From: Paenibacillus ginsengarvi
Lineage (GTDB): Bacteria; Bacillota; Bacilli; Paenibacillales; NBRC-103111
Direction: 5' to 3'
NCBI RefSeq assembly: GCF_003626695.1
Contig: NZ_RBAH01000016.1
Location: 62,001-126,000, forward strand
DNA: 64,000 nt
Shown here: in pieces, positions 39,824 to 48,728 of the stretch
Layout: each line of letters begins with the position of its first letter
How positions within the stretch are numbered: the first letter of the stretch is position 1
Translations under genes and position numbers: made by a program
Notes under the pieces: model-generated
What the model saw: the letters and a program-made list of their open reading frames with translations, nothing else
Told to the model about the DNA's origin: nothing
Databases searched by the model: none

Positions 39824-41509
39824 ATGGAGAAAGAGAAGCCTGATCGCAAGATGAGCAGGAGAAGCGTACTAACAACTTTGGGTCTGGCGAGTGCTTCTGC
39901 CGTTACGGGGACTTTGCTCGGCAAAGACGTAACATTCGGTTACGGTGTGACGGACAACGTCTATGGCAACGAAGCGGATATGCGTCGGATTGCGGATGAA
40001 GTTGTTCAGGAATATGCGCAGCAAGTTTCGGCAGAGCTAACGGATATCGGCGCGGAGCTTGCGCTGCGTGGAGTGAATGCCGCGAAGCTGGGATTGAAGG
40101 GTGACGGCACGGACGAAACCACCGCTTTGCGCTCCGCGATCCAATATGCGGCCGACCGCCATTTGACGCTGCTCATTCCGAGATGGATGACCGTCTGCGT
40201 AGATACGATCACGATCACAGGCAAACAAAATTTCGGCATTCGCTGCGAAGGATGGATACGTCGGTTGGATCAGTCCCCCACGGTCGGCTCCTTATTGAAG
40301 CTGGATTCTTGCTCCGGTGTCTATATGCCCGAAATTCGTTTCGACGGAAACGGCTTGAATAACGGTTGTGTCGAGAATGTCGCCTATACCGTCAATCAGG
40401 AACAGAAGCATTGCCTTGTCCTGCTGAACTGTCAGGACGTAACGATCGATCGTTTCCATTGTTTGAACCCTTGCGGGGATGGCCTCTATATTTCGAGCGG
40501 CTCCAAAAATATGAAACTGGGCACGATCACGGGACAAGCGGATGCGCAAATCGGCAGAAACCTCGTGTCGATTATTAACGCTCAAAACATTCGGATCGAC
40601 TATTTGTACAGCGACAATATCGGTCATTACGATATGCCGGGAGGGTTCGACATCGAGCCTAATGCTTCGACCGAAACGGTACGCAACGTTTTCGTGAATA
40701 GTATGAACATTACAGGCGGCGGCACTAACCCCTGCTCCGTGTTGGGTACGAACAACGCCTTGGTCGAAAACGTATTTCTCGGATCAGTCAATCTCGTCCG
40801 TACGAACATCGTTCTGCCTTCAAGCGAGATTACAAGCGTCTACATATCCGCCTCCAATGTCCGTATCGGTCAATTGAGCGTCGTCAACAAAACGGCTCAC
40901 AACATTTCGTTCCTTACTTTGAACAAGCAGGGACTGACGCCTAAAGGGATAACGATTCTCGACTCTTACGGCGAAGGGTGTTACCGGGGCATTCAAGTCG
41001 GCTTCGGGTCGAATGCGGTTGAAGATGTTCATGTCAAAGCGACTATCAGAAATTGCAAGCATGACGGGATCTTTATGGGAACCGCGAAAAATGTGAAGTT
41101 GGACATCGATATCGACAGCGTCGGAGCCGACCGTTTCATGCTGAACAAGCCCGCGGGCGGCGGAGTATGCAACAACATTTACATAACCGGCAACTTCTCG
41201 AACCGGGGCACGGGGCTCAAAGCGATGATTATTGGCGACGTTCCCGCCAATGTGGTGAATTGGACGCTAGAGAACGTGGACTTTACGGGATGGGGCAACA
41301 ACCAGCGCTTATACGGAGGAGGCTTCCAAGGCACTGTCCGTAAAATAAATTGCCGGAATTTGACTCACTTGACGTCACTACCGGCTTTCGAGCAGTTCAA
41401 GCAGGGCGACTTGATTTGGAATATCGGAGCCGATCCCGAGGTTTCCTACTGGAGAAGGCTTACGAACGGAACGGGCAATGCACTAAATACGGACTGGAAA
41501 GCGTATTGA
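39824..41509 (+). CDS. Tat-exported right-handed beta-helix protein (pectate-lyase-like)
   Basis: A 561-residue protein with a twin-arginine signal (KMSRRSVLTTLGLASASAVTG, about residues 9-30). The pectate-lyase-3-type opening GLKGDGTDETTALRSAIQYAA lies near residue 90. Many parallel beta-helix coils follow (NCQDVTIDRFHCLNPCGDGLYISSGSKNMKLGTI is one run of three). The fold is typical of polysaccharide lyases, epimerases and GH28-type hydrolases, but no catalytic set can be assigned by eye. Exported folded across the membrane. AAAGGAGG lies before ATG 39824. It sits 21 bp ahead of a sugar-type binding lipoprotein gene, which suggests glycan use. Confidence 0.8.
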   Translation: MEKEKPDRKMSRRSVLTTLGLASASAVTGTLLGKDVTFGYGVTDNVYGNEADMRRIADEVVQEYAQQVSAELTDIGAELALRGVNAAKLGLKGDGTDETTALRSAIQYAADRHLTLLIPRWMTVCVDTITITGKQNFGIRCEGWIRRLDQSPTVGSLLKLDSCSGVYMPEIRFDGNGLNNGCVENVAYTVNQEQKHCLVLLNCQDVTIDRFHCLNPCGDGLYISSGSKNMKLGTITGQADAQIGRNLVSIINAQNIRIDYLYSDNIGHYDMPGGFDIEPNASTETVRNVFVNSMNITGGGTNPCSVLGTNNALVENVFLGSVNLVRTNIVLPSSEITSVYISASNVRIGQLSVVNKTAHNISFLTLNKQGLTPKGITILDSYGEGCYRGIQVGFGSNAVEDVHVKATIRNCKHDGIFMGTAKNVKLDIDIDSVGADRFMLNKPAGGGVCNNIYITGNFSNRGTGLKAMIIGDVPANVVNWTLENVDFTGWGNNQRLYGGGFQGTVRKINCRNLTHLTSLPAFEQFKQGDLIWNIGADPEVSYWRRLTNGTGNALNTDWKAY

Positions 41510-41530
41510 GATTACGATGGAGGGTCACCT

Positions 41531-42868
41531 ATGTCAAAGAAGAGCATGATCGCCGCAATGTTGGTCCTATCGACTTTAATCGGCTGTAGCAATGGGGGGA
41601 GCGGCGGCGCTGGAACGGGACAAGACGCGGACGGTAAGTCCGACGTTAAACCAAAAACCGAGGAGCCGATCGAGCTCATATTCCATTCCAATAACGGCGG
41701 AAACGTTGAACAATTTGACAGCAAATACGGGAACGATCTGCGAAAGAAGTTTCCGAATTACACGATCAAATATATTCCCGACGCCAAGGGCACTTCGCTT
41801 CCCGAATTGATGGCTGCGAACCAGAGAATCGATATTCTATACAATGTGCTCGATGCCGCCTTACAGCCTCTGATCGAATACAATTTGCAGTATGACATGA
41901 CCGATCTCGCCAAGAAACACCAGGTCGACTTGACGGCGTTCGAGCCTACGGTCATCGATGCGATCCGAAATTCGAGTGGCGGCAAGCTTTATATGCTTCC
42001 GACGGAAAATCAGGTGCTTGTTTTGTTTTACAACAAAGGGATTTTCGACAAGTTCGGCGTTCCTTATCCGAAAGACGGGATGACTTGGGATGAAGCGAAT
42101 GAAATAGCCAAGAAATTGACGCGCAAAGAAGGAGACAAGCAATATTTGGGCATCTTTAACGCCGCGCCCGCCATTATGTTCAAGACAAATCAGTTCTCCG
42201 AGCCTTATCTGGACCCGAAGACGGGCAAATCGACGTTCGAGCGGGAATCGTGGAAGAAGCTCATTCAGACGCTGTTCCTCGATCCTGCGAAAAGTCAAGG
42301 GTATGCCGAGCGGATCACCGAGCTGAAGAGGATGCCCAACCGGCTTGACTTTACGAATACGCAGGAGATCGCCATGTTTGCATTTCAATACGGATTTCCG
42401 TTGGCAGTCCCGAAAGATTTGGAGAAAATCGACTGGGATCTGGTTTCGCTGCCGACGTTCAAGGAACAGCCCGGCATCGGTTCGCAATCCGCCTCAGTCA
42501 GCATCGGCATCACCTCGATCGCCAAAAACAAAGACGCGGCCATGGAAGTCATCAAATACCTTACGTCGGCGGAATACCAGATGGAAATATCGAAGAAGGG
42601 CGTCATGTCCGCCCGGATAGACGATTCGATCAAGAAAGCGTTCGCGCAGGACAGCCCGAGCAAAGGGAAGAACTGGAAGGCGGTATACTACAATAAAATA
42701 GCTCCCATCTCGTCTAAATCCCTGTACGAGTCGAAAGTCGAGAACTTATATGGCGCGGCCGTTATGGATGTCGTGACCGGCAAGACCGACTTGAATACCG
42801 CTCTTCGCGAGACGGCGGAGAAGGCCGACAAAGCCGTTGCCGAAGAGAAGCAGAGCAAAAATAAGTAG
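41531..42868 (+). CDS. Extracellular solute-binding lipoprotein, family 1 (carbohydrate type)
   Basis: A 445-residue binding protein with lipobox STLIGCSNG (about residues 15-23) and a family-1 (CUT1 carbohydrate) fold. LIFHSNNGGNVEQFDSKYGNDLRKKFPNYTIKY is the start and KYLTSAEYQMEISKKGVMSARIDD the C-terminal block. TGGAGGG precedes ATG 41531. Permease and ATPase genes are missing from this locus, so it must share a transporter encoded elsewhere or act as a sensor. It follows the beta-helix protein gene by 21 bp. Confidence 0.88.
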   Translation: MSKKSMIAAMLVLSTLIGCSNGGSGGAGTGQDADGKSDVKPKTEEPIELIFHSNNGGNVEQFDSKYGNDLRKKFPNYTIKYIPDAKGTSLPELMAANQRIDILYNVLDAALQPLIEYNLQYDMTDLAKKHQVDLTAFEPTVIDAIRNSSGGKLYMLPTENQVLVLFYNKGIFDKFGVPYPKDGMTWDEANEIAKKLTRKEGDKQYLGIFNAAPAIMFKTNQFSEPYLDPKTGKSTFERESWKKLIQTLFLDPAKSQGYAERITELKRMPNRLDFTNTQEIAMFAFQYGFPLAVPKDLEKIDWDLVSLPTFKEQPGIGSQSASVSIGITSIAKNKDAAMEVIKYLTSAEYQMEISKKGVMSARIDDSIKKAFAQDSPSKGKNWKAVYYNKIAPISSKSLYESKVENLYGAAVMDVVTGKTDLNTALRETAEKADKAVAEEKQSKNK

Positions 42869-42974
42869 AGCGAAAACGGCAGGTTTGGTCAATAGAGTGC
42901 AACGACAAGAGACTTCCCGTAGGTTAAGATGGTAAAGTGTACGATGCATAACCGAATGGGAGGAAAACAAGCGC

Positions 42975-43712
42975 ATGCACGATTTTAAAAGACTGCACGA
43001 ACGCCTGCTGGAAAAAGCGGCCAATCCGGGCGCGCGTCCGGCCATTTACGTAGCCATAGGAGACAGCGTCACGCAAGGCTGCATGGAAGACGGGGTGGTC
43101 GAGCACGAGCGGGTGTACCATCAACTGCTTCGGCTGCGCGTCGCCAAGCGGTATCCGCTCAGCATTTTCAACGTCATCAACTCGGGGGTATCCGGCGATA
43201 CGGCGGCCCGCTCGAGAGCGAGATGGGAGCACGATGTGTTCACCTACGAGCCGGACCTGGTCACGATCAAATTCGGCTTGAACGACGCCCACGGCGGCGA
43301 AAAAGGGCTCGAGGCGTACATCGGCGCGATCCGCGACCTCGTGGGGCAGCTGAAGGAACGGACGCAGGCCGACATTTTGCTGATGACGCCGAGCATGATG
43401 ATGAAGCGGGATAACGACCGCATCTGCGCCGACCATCAGCGCCATATCGGTCCGTTTACGAAGCTGTACGAGGACGGGCATCTGCTCCGTTACGTCGAAG
43501 CCGTCCGGGCATTCGCGGCCGAAAGCGGTCTGCCGCTGCTCGACGTGTACGCGATGTGGGAACGGATGGAAGCGGACGGAATCGACATCCATACCCGGCT
43601 GTCCAACGGCATCAACCATCCCGATCCCGAGTTTCACGTGCAGGTTGCGGAAGCGCTGGAGAGCGTCCTGTTCGCTCCAGCCGCGACTTCCTCAACCGCA
43701 TCCGAGGCCTAA
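42975..43712 (+). CDS. SGNH/GDSL family hydrolase (esterase)
   Basis: A 245-residue SGNH hydrolase. Block I AIGDSVTQGC carries the catalytic Ser near residue 30. Block II gives NSGVSGDTAARS (Gly oxyanion), block III FGLNDAHGG (Asn oxyanion) and block V GINHPDPEFH (Asp and His near 215). All four SGNH residues are present. It has no signal peptide, so it probably acts inside the cell on an acetylated or esterified sugar. TGGGAGG precedes ATG 42975. The final ~15 residues (APAATSSTASEA) look like a free tail. Confidence 0.88.
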   Translation: MHDFKRLHERLLEKAANPGARPAIYVAIGDSVTQGCMEDGVVEHERVYHQLLRLRVAKRYPLSIFNVINSGVSGDTAARSRARWEHDVFTYEPDLVTIKFGLNDAHGGEKGLEAYIGAIRDLVGQLKERTQADILLMTPSMMMKRDNDRICADHQRHIGPFTKLYEDGHLLRYVEAVRAFAAESGLPLLDVYAMWERMEADGIDIHTRLSNGINHPDPEFHVQVAEALESVLFAPAATSSTASEA

Positions 43713-43723
43713 AGGCCGCCCCG

Positions 43724-43763
43724 CAAAAAAGACAGGCCGCCGGTCGTCCGGTCCGCCTGTCTT
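43724..43763 (-). terminator. Terminator of the ABC exporter/FNR operon
   Basis: Stem AAGACAGGC / GCCTGTCTT with an inner CCGG...CCGG pairing. On the minus strand it is followed by six T, placing it after the ferredoxin-NADP reductase stop. It may also stop the convergent SGNH gene. Confidence 0.85.
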
Positions 43764-43796
43764 CGCTGTGCGTGCGCCTTGGCTAAGCGCCGCAGC

Positions 43797-44849
43797 TTAC
43801 TTCGTGTACAGATGCTTCATAAGCTCCTTGTTTTTGCTTGCAAAAACTTCGTTGTGCGACGAGACCATGCCATGCGCCCGCGAATCGGGGGCGATGTACA
43901 TTTTCGCCTTGTTAACCGCATTGGCGGCATCCTGGAACGCGCCTGCGATCAGGTGAAGCTTCCCTTCGTGATGCAAAATGTCTCCGGCCGCGTACAGCCC
44001 CTCCACCGACGTTTCGCTCATCGGACTGCCCGCCAAAAAGTATTCGTTCTCCATCGCTATGTTCAGCTCGCTCTTCGCGAGCAAATCTTTGTCCCGCTCG
44101 TACCCGTGATTGATAATGACGTCGTCTACGGCCAGCTCGAGCTGCTCCCCGTCTTCGCTGCGGGTCAGCACCACCTTCTTGATCGTCTCATGATCGCTTG
44201 CCGCGACGAGCCTGTCGATCGTCGTATTGAGCAGGCACGAGACCGTGCTGTTCAGCAGCCGGGACACCTGCGATTCGTGCCCGTTCAGCATCTCTTTCCG
44301 GTAAGTGAGATACACTTTGCCCGCGATCGGCTCGAGCTCGTTGGCCCAGTCGATCGCCGCGTTGCCGCCGCCGGAGATGAGCACCGTTTTGCCTTTGAAA
44401 CGGGCCAGCGACTTGACGGTGTAATGCAGATTCGTCACCTCGAACCGCTCCGCCCCGTCGATCGTCAGCTTCGTCGGCTTCAGGATGCCGCCGCCAACGG
44501 CAAGGATAACCGTACGCGAATAATGCATCTCTCCGGACGACGTGTGCAGCACGAAACGGCCGTCCTCATCCTTCGCCAGCGACGTTACCTTCTGCCCGAG
44601 CACGACGGTCGGATCGAACGTCCTGCCCTGCGCGACCAGCTGCTCGATCAGCTGCGCGCCGGTAACCGGCGTCAGCCCGCCGACATCCCATATCATTTTC
44701 TCCGGATACACATGCACCTTGCCGCCGAGAAACGGCTGGAACTCGATCATCTTCGTCTTCATCTCGCGCAAGCCGCTGTAAAACGCGGAGAACAGTCCCG
44801 CAGGGCCACCGCCAATAATCGTAACGTCAAAAAGCTCCTCTTCATGCAT
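43797..44849 (-). CDS. Ferredoxin-NADP reductase, thioredoxin-reductase-like (YumC type)
   Basis: A 350-residue flavoprotein. It carries FAD motif DVTIIGGGPAGLFSAFYSGLREM, NADPH motif TVLISGGGNAAIDWANEL near residue 160 and the C-terminal FAD block VEGLYAAGDILHHEGKLHLIAGAFQDAANAVN. The CxxC active site of true thioredoxin reductases is absent, which identifies the ferredoxin-NADP reductase type. ATG 44849 (MHEEEL) is chosen with AGGAGTG 7 nt upstream. It follows the ABC exporter gene by 53 bp behind a Fur-like site, which suggests expression under low iron. Confidence 0.92.
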   Translation of the reverse strand: MHEEELFDVTIIGGGPAGLFSAFYSGLREMKTKMIEFQPFLGGKVHVYPEKMIWDVGGLTPVTGAQLIEQLVAQGRTFDPTVVLGQKVTSLAKDEDGRFVLHTSSGEMHYSRTVILAVGGGILKPTKLTIDGAERFEVTNLHYTVKSLARFKGKTVLISGGGNAAIDWANELEPIAGKVYLTYRKEMLNGHESQVSRLLNSTVSCLLNTTIDRLVAASDHETIKKVVLTRSEDGEQLELAVDDVIINHGYERDKDLLAKSELNIAMENEYFLAGSPMSETSVEGLYAAGDILHHEGKLHLIAGAFQDAANAVNKAKMYIAPDSRAHGMVSSHNEVFASKNKELMKHLYTK

Positions 44850-44902
44850 ACTCTTCACTCCTACTCTATCTGATTGGTATAATTCGAACTTCCGTTCCGT
44901 TA

Positions 44903-46618
44903 TTAGGCGCCGAACTGAGCCCGGTGCAGCCGGCTGTACACGCCTTTGCTGCCGAGCAGCTCGTCGTGTCTGCCCTGTTCGGCAATCCCCTGCTCGGCTA
45001 CGACAACGATCCGGTCGGCATGTTTGATCGTTGCCAGCCGATGGGCGATGACGAGCGTCGTCCGCCCTTGCGACAGCTCCGAGAGCGCGAGCTGGATCGC
45101 CGCTTCCGTCTCGGTATCAAGCGCCGAGGTCGCCTCATCGAGGATAAGGATCGGCGGATTTTTCAGAAACATACGGGCGATGGACAGCCGCTGCTTCTGT
45201 CCGCCGGACAGCTTCACGCCGCGCTCTCCGATCAAAGTGTCCAGACCGTCCGGCAGCGACTCGATCATGTCCGCTAGCTGGGCTCGCCGCGCCGCCTGCC
45301 AGATGTCCGCCTCCGAGGCGTCCAGCTTGCCGTAGGCGATGTTGTCGCGAATCGTGCCATCGAACAGAAATACGTCCTGCTGCACGATGCCGATATGGGA
45401 GCGCAGCGACTCCAGCTTCATCTGGCGAATATCGATGCCGTCGATCGTAATCGAGCCGTCGATCGTGTCATAAAAGCGCGGCAGCAGCGAGCACAGCGTC
45501 GTTTTGCCTGCGCCGGAAGGACCGACCAGCGCTACGGTTTCCCCCGCCCGAATCGACAAGTTCACGTTCCGCAGCACCGGCTCCTTGCCGTCATAACCGA
45601 ACGCCACACCAGCAAAACGAATGTCGCCGCGCAAGTGGCTCACCTTCTTCGCATTCGGCGCATCGGCGACATCCGGCTCCGTTTCAAGCAGCTCCAAATA
45701 CCGTTTGAAGCCGGCGATTCCTTTCGGATACGTCTCGATGACGGAGTTGGTCTGCTTGATCGGGCCGAGAAAGACATTCGACAGCATGACGAAGGCGATA
45801 AACTCCCCGTACGTCATGCGCCCCTGGATGACGAACCACGTTCCGCACACGAGCACGAACAAGGACACGAGCTTCATTAGAATAAAGCTGATCGACGAGT
45901 TCCACGCCATAATCCGGTACGCCATCAGCTTCGTAAGACGGAACCGGCCGTTGTTGACGGCGAAACGTTTCATTTCGTGCTTCTCGTTCGCAAACGCCTG
46001 AACGACGCGGATGCCGCTTACCGTATTTTCGACCCGCGCGTTATAATCGGCGATGTCGGAGAACATCCGCTTGAACGCGGCCGACATTTTGCGGCTGAAA
46101 TACAGGGACAAGTAAATCATCACCGGCACGATAATAAACGTCAGCACCGCCAGCTGCCAGTTGATGCCGAGCATAATGCAGAACGCACCGGCAAGCATCA
46201 TAATCGCGATAAACAAATCTTCCGGCCCGTGGTGGGCGATCTCCCCGATGTCCATCAAGTCGTTCGTCATCCGCGATACGAGATGGCCGGTCTTGTTGTT
46301 GTCGAAAAAACGGAACGACAGCTTCTGCACGCGGTCGAACAGCTTCTTGCGCATATCCGTCTCGATGTTGATGCCGAGCTTGTGTCCCCAGTAGGTGACG
46401 ACGTAATTCAGGAATGCGCTGACGACATAGATGCCTAACAGACCGAGGCAGGCGTACAAAATCCATTGCCAGTTGCCGCTCGGCAGCAAGTCGTCCACAA
46501 CGCGGTTGACCGCAAGGGGAAAAGCAAGCTCCAGCAAAGCGGCCAATATGGCGCAGGAGAAGTCCAAGATAAACAGCCCCTTATAGGGCCGGTAATAAGC
46601 AAAAAAACGACGAAGCAT
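44903..46618 (-). CDS. ABC exporter, fused permease/ATPase
   Basis: A 571-residue MsbA/BmrA-type half-transporter, likely a homodimer. Six membrane helices lie in residues 15-300 (GLFILDFSCAILAALLELAFPLAV, ILYACLGLLGIYVVSAFLNYVV and others). Walker A GPSGAGKTTL, Q-loop VQQDVFLFDG, signature KLSGGQKQR, Walker B ILILDEATSALD with the catalytic Glu, and H-loop IAHRLAT are all intact. ATG 46618 (MLRRFF) is chosen after GGAGGAGGG. The position before a ferredoxin reductase and after a Fur-like palindrome suggests a role linked to iron; substrate unknown. Confidence 0.9.
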   Translation of the reverse strand: MLRRFFAYYRPYKGLFILDFSCAILAALLELAFPLAVNRVVDDLLPSGNWQWILYACLGLLGIYVVSAFLNYVVTYWGHKLGINIETDMRKKLFDRVQKLSFRFFDNNKTGHLVSRMTNDLMDIGEIAHHGPEDLFIAIMMLAGAFCIMLGINWQLAVLTFIIVPVMIYLSLYFSRKMSAAFKRMFSDIADYNARVENTVSGIRVVQAFANEKHEMKRFAVNNGRFRLTKLMAYRIMAWNSSISFILMKLVSLFVLVCGTWFVIQGRMTYGEFIAFVMLSNVFLGPIKQTNSVIETYPKGIAGFKRYLELLETEPDVADAPNAKKVSHLRGDIRFAGVAFGYDGKEPVLRNVNLSIRAGETVALVGPSGAGKTTLCSLLPRFYDTIDGSITIDGIDIRQMKLESLRSHIGIVQQDVFLFDGTIRDNIAYGKLDASEADIWQAARRAQLADMIESLPDGLDTLIGERGVKLSGGQKQRLSIARMFLKNPPILILDEATSALDTETEAAIQLALSELSQGRTTLVIAHRLATIKHADRIVVVAEQGIAEQGRHDELLGSKGVYSRLHRAQFGA

Positions 46619-46661
46619 GGTTCCCTCCTCCATTGTGCAGCACGTTTCAACGCCGGTTTCT

Positions 46662-46688
46662 AATTGAGATTGATACTTATTCTCAATT
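46662..46688. promoter_or_regulatory. Fur-like palindrome before the ABC exporter
   Basis: AATTGAGA (46662-46669) and TCTCAATT (46681-46688) are perfect inverted arms, and the core contains a GATACTTATTC stretch resembling Fur half sites. It is 45 bp upstream of the exporter start. Less canonical than the sites at 30316 and 32030. Confidence 0.5.
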
Positions 46689-46804
46689 AAATTCTATCTT
46701 AACGGTTTTTCGTCACGAAAACAATGGACTTTTTCAACCTGATTCATGGACAAATGTGCAATTCGGGAACATGCACCGCTATTTCGCAGACGCTTACGCG
46801 TATG

Positions 46805-46849
46805 GCAAAAAGGCAGTCGCCGCGGCTTCTTTCGCCATAGCAACTGCCT
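46805..46849 (-). terminator. Terminator of the GH31/YesMN operon
   Basis: On the minus strand AGGCAGTTGC pairs with GCGACTGCCT (one mismatch), then TTTTTGCC. It is 35 bp after the sensor kinase stop. Confidence 0.7.
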
Positions 46850-46883
46850 TATGATTAGATTGCGCCCGCCGGATCGCGGTGTG

Positions 46884-48728
46884 TTAGCTTCCTTCTTCTG
46901 CGGCGTCTCCCCCGGAGTGCCCCGGAGCCGGCATGACCAGCGTCATCTTCGTCCCCCGCTGCTCCTCGCTATCGATCCGCAAGCCGTACTGATCCCCAAA
47001 CACCATCTGGACGCGTCTGTGTACGTTCATAATACCGATGCCGCTTCTGCTGCCGCCCGCGTCCAAACCGCCGTCGGCAAGCCGGTTCGCCCCCAGCTTC
47101 TCCCGAAGCTCGCGCAGCCGCCCAGGCTCGATGCCGCAGCCGTTGTCTTCCACGATCACGCGGAAGACGCCGCCCTCTTCCTCGCAGTCGATGCGGATAA
47201 AGTGGTAATCCTCCACGCCGTCCGGAAAGGCGTGCTGGAACGCATTCTCTACAAGCGGCTGGAGCGAGAGGCGCACCATCGCATGGAGCAGAAATTCCGG
47301 CTTCACGTCGACGTCGATCTCGAACTCGCGTCCGATCCGGTGCTGCATGACGATCAAATAATGCATCACATGCTTCAGCTCATTGGCGACGGTAATTTCC
47401 TCGACATTCGTCTGTACGGAGTAACGGAGCATGTAGGCGAGCGCCTTGACGATTTCCGAAATTTCATCCGATTCCTGCACGGCCGCGTAGCAGACGATCG
47501 TCTCGAGCGTATTGTACAGAAAATGCGGATTGATCTGCAATTGCAGCGACTGGTACTCCGCCTTCTGCCGCTCCATCCGGATTTCCTGATTGTTCAACTC
47601 GACCTGTACGACATGATCGACCGCCTCGGAGAGCCGTTTGACCATTTTGTTGTACCGCAGCATCAGCTCGACGATCTCGTCGCGGTGGCGGGGCAGCGGG
47701 ATCGGCGCCCAATTGCCCTTCTCCGTCTCGCGCATGCCGGATTTGAGCAATTGAATCGGCCGCGTGATCGACCGGCCGAACCGGTAGGCGAGCAGCACCG
47801 CCAGCAGCAGCGAAAGCGCTCCGACAATCAGCGTCGTCGTACGGATGTTCGCAACCGGTCTGCGCAGCTCCTCCAGCGGCATCGAGACGACGAGCCGCCA
47901 GCCGGAAAACTCCGCAACGCGGGCCATGTACATGATCTCCTCCCCCGATTCGTCGCCGCCGACGAACGCCTGCTCGCCTGCGCCCTCGAGCCTGCTTAGA
48001 AATGAAGACGGAGCGGGTTCGCCCACCTTCGCTTGGTCGGGATGGTACACGTAACGGCCTTTCGCGTCGATAATGAACAGGCTGCCGTACTCGCCGAGGT
48101 CCACCCCGTTCCACAGCGCCGACAAATCGGCGGGGCGGATTTCGACCGCCGCAAAGTTGTTCAGCTCAGACGAGGAGAAACCGCGAATGCGGCGGACGAG
48201 CGTCAGCATCTGGTGCTGCTGGCCGTCCAGGATGCTGCGGTCCAAAATATTCAGCTGCGCGTCCGGACTTGTGTTCCCCAGAAAGTAATCCCGCTGCCGG
48301 CGAATGTTCTCCTCGCCGAACAACTCCTCGCCGGATTCGTTCAAATAATAGACGGTATTGCCCTTGGCGCTCATCAGGTAGATGGCGGCCAGCCTGGGAT
48401 TTTGGATAAACAGCGGATTGGCGCCGATTTCCCGGATGATCTTCCGGTAATAAAAGAAATCGTAATCGTCGCGGTCCGCAGGCAAATCGATAAACTCCAT
48501 CACCTGCGGCAGCGTGAGCAGCGACATGATCGTCCGCTCGTAATCTCTCAGGTACAGCTCGGTATGATGAGCCGCATTGCCGACAATTTGCGCCATTTGA
48601 TTTTGCGCCTGTACGTCCAGCTCCTTCGAGGACGTCATGTACGAAATAAGGCCGACACTGCCTACCGGCAAGATGATGACGATCAAAAAATAGAGGATGA
48701 GCTTCTGGTACAAGCTCTTGATTCTCAT
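46884..48728 (-). CDS. YesM-type sensor histidine kinase
   Basis: A 614-residue kinase with an N-terminal membrane helix (LILYFLIVIILPVGSVGLISY), an extracellular Cache-like sensor (about 40-310) and a second helix (TTLIVGALSLLLAVLLAYRFG). A HAMP segment follows, then a His-kinase domain with QLQINPHFLYNTLETIVCYA (phospho-His near 430) and an ATPase domain (VEDNGCGIEPGRL, then SGIGIMNVHRRVQMVFGDQYG). This is the design of Paenibacillus/Bacillus YesM-like sensors for sugars or oligosaccharides. Its ATG overlaps the response regulator stop by 4 bp. Confidence 0.92.
   Translation of the reverse strand: MRIKSLYQKLILYFLIVIILPVGSVGLISYMTSSKELDVQAQNQMAQIVGNAAHHTELYLRDYERTIMSLLTLPQVMEFIDLPADRDDYDFFYYRKIIREIGANPLFIQNPRLAAIYLMSAKGNTVYYLNESGEELFGEENIRRQRDYFLGNTSPDAQLNILDRSILDGQQHQMLTLVRRIRGFSSSELNNFAAVEIRPADLSALWNGVDLGEYGSLFIIDAKGRYVYHPDQAKVGEPAPSSFLSRLEGAGEQAFVGGDESGEEIMYMARVAEFSGWRLVVSMPLEELRRPVANIRTTTLIVGALSLLLAVLLAYRFGRSITRPIQLLKSGMRETEKGNWAPIPLPRHRDEIVELMLRYNKMVKRLSEAVDHVVQVELNNQEIRMERQKAEYQSLQLQINPHFLYNTLETIVCYAAVQESDEISEIVKALAYMLRYSVQTNVEEITVANELKHVMHYLIVMQHRIGREFEIDVDVKPEFLLHAMVRLSLQPLVENAFQHAFPDGVEDYHFIRIDCEEEGGVFRVIVEDNGCGIEPGRLRELREKLGANRLADGGLDAGGSRSGIGIMNVHRRVQMVFGDQYGLRIDSEEQRGTKMTLVMPAPGHSGGDAAEEGS

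Noticed and set aside
46735-46800. Possible fourth copy of the hairpin repeat (GGGAACATGCACCGC)
   Set aside because: Only about 8 bases match the element core, so it is no real copy.
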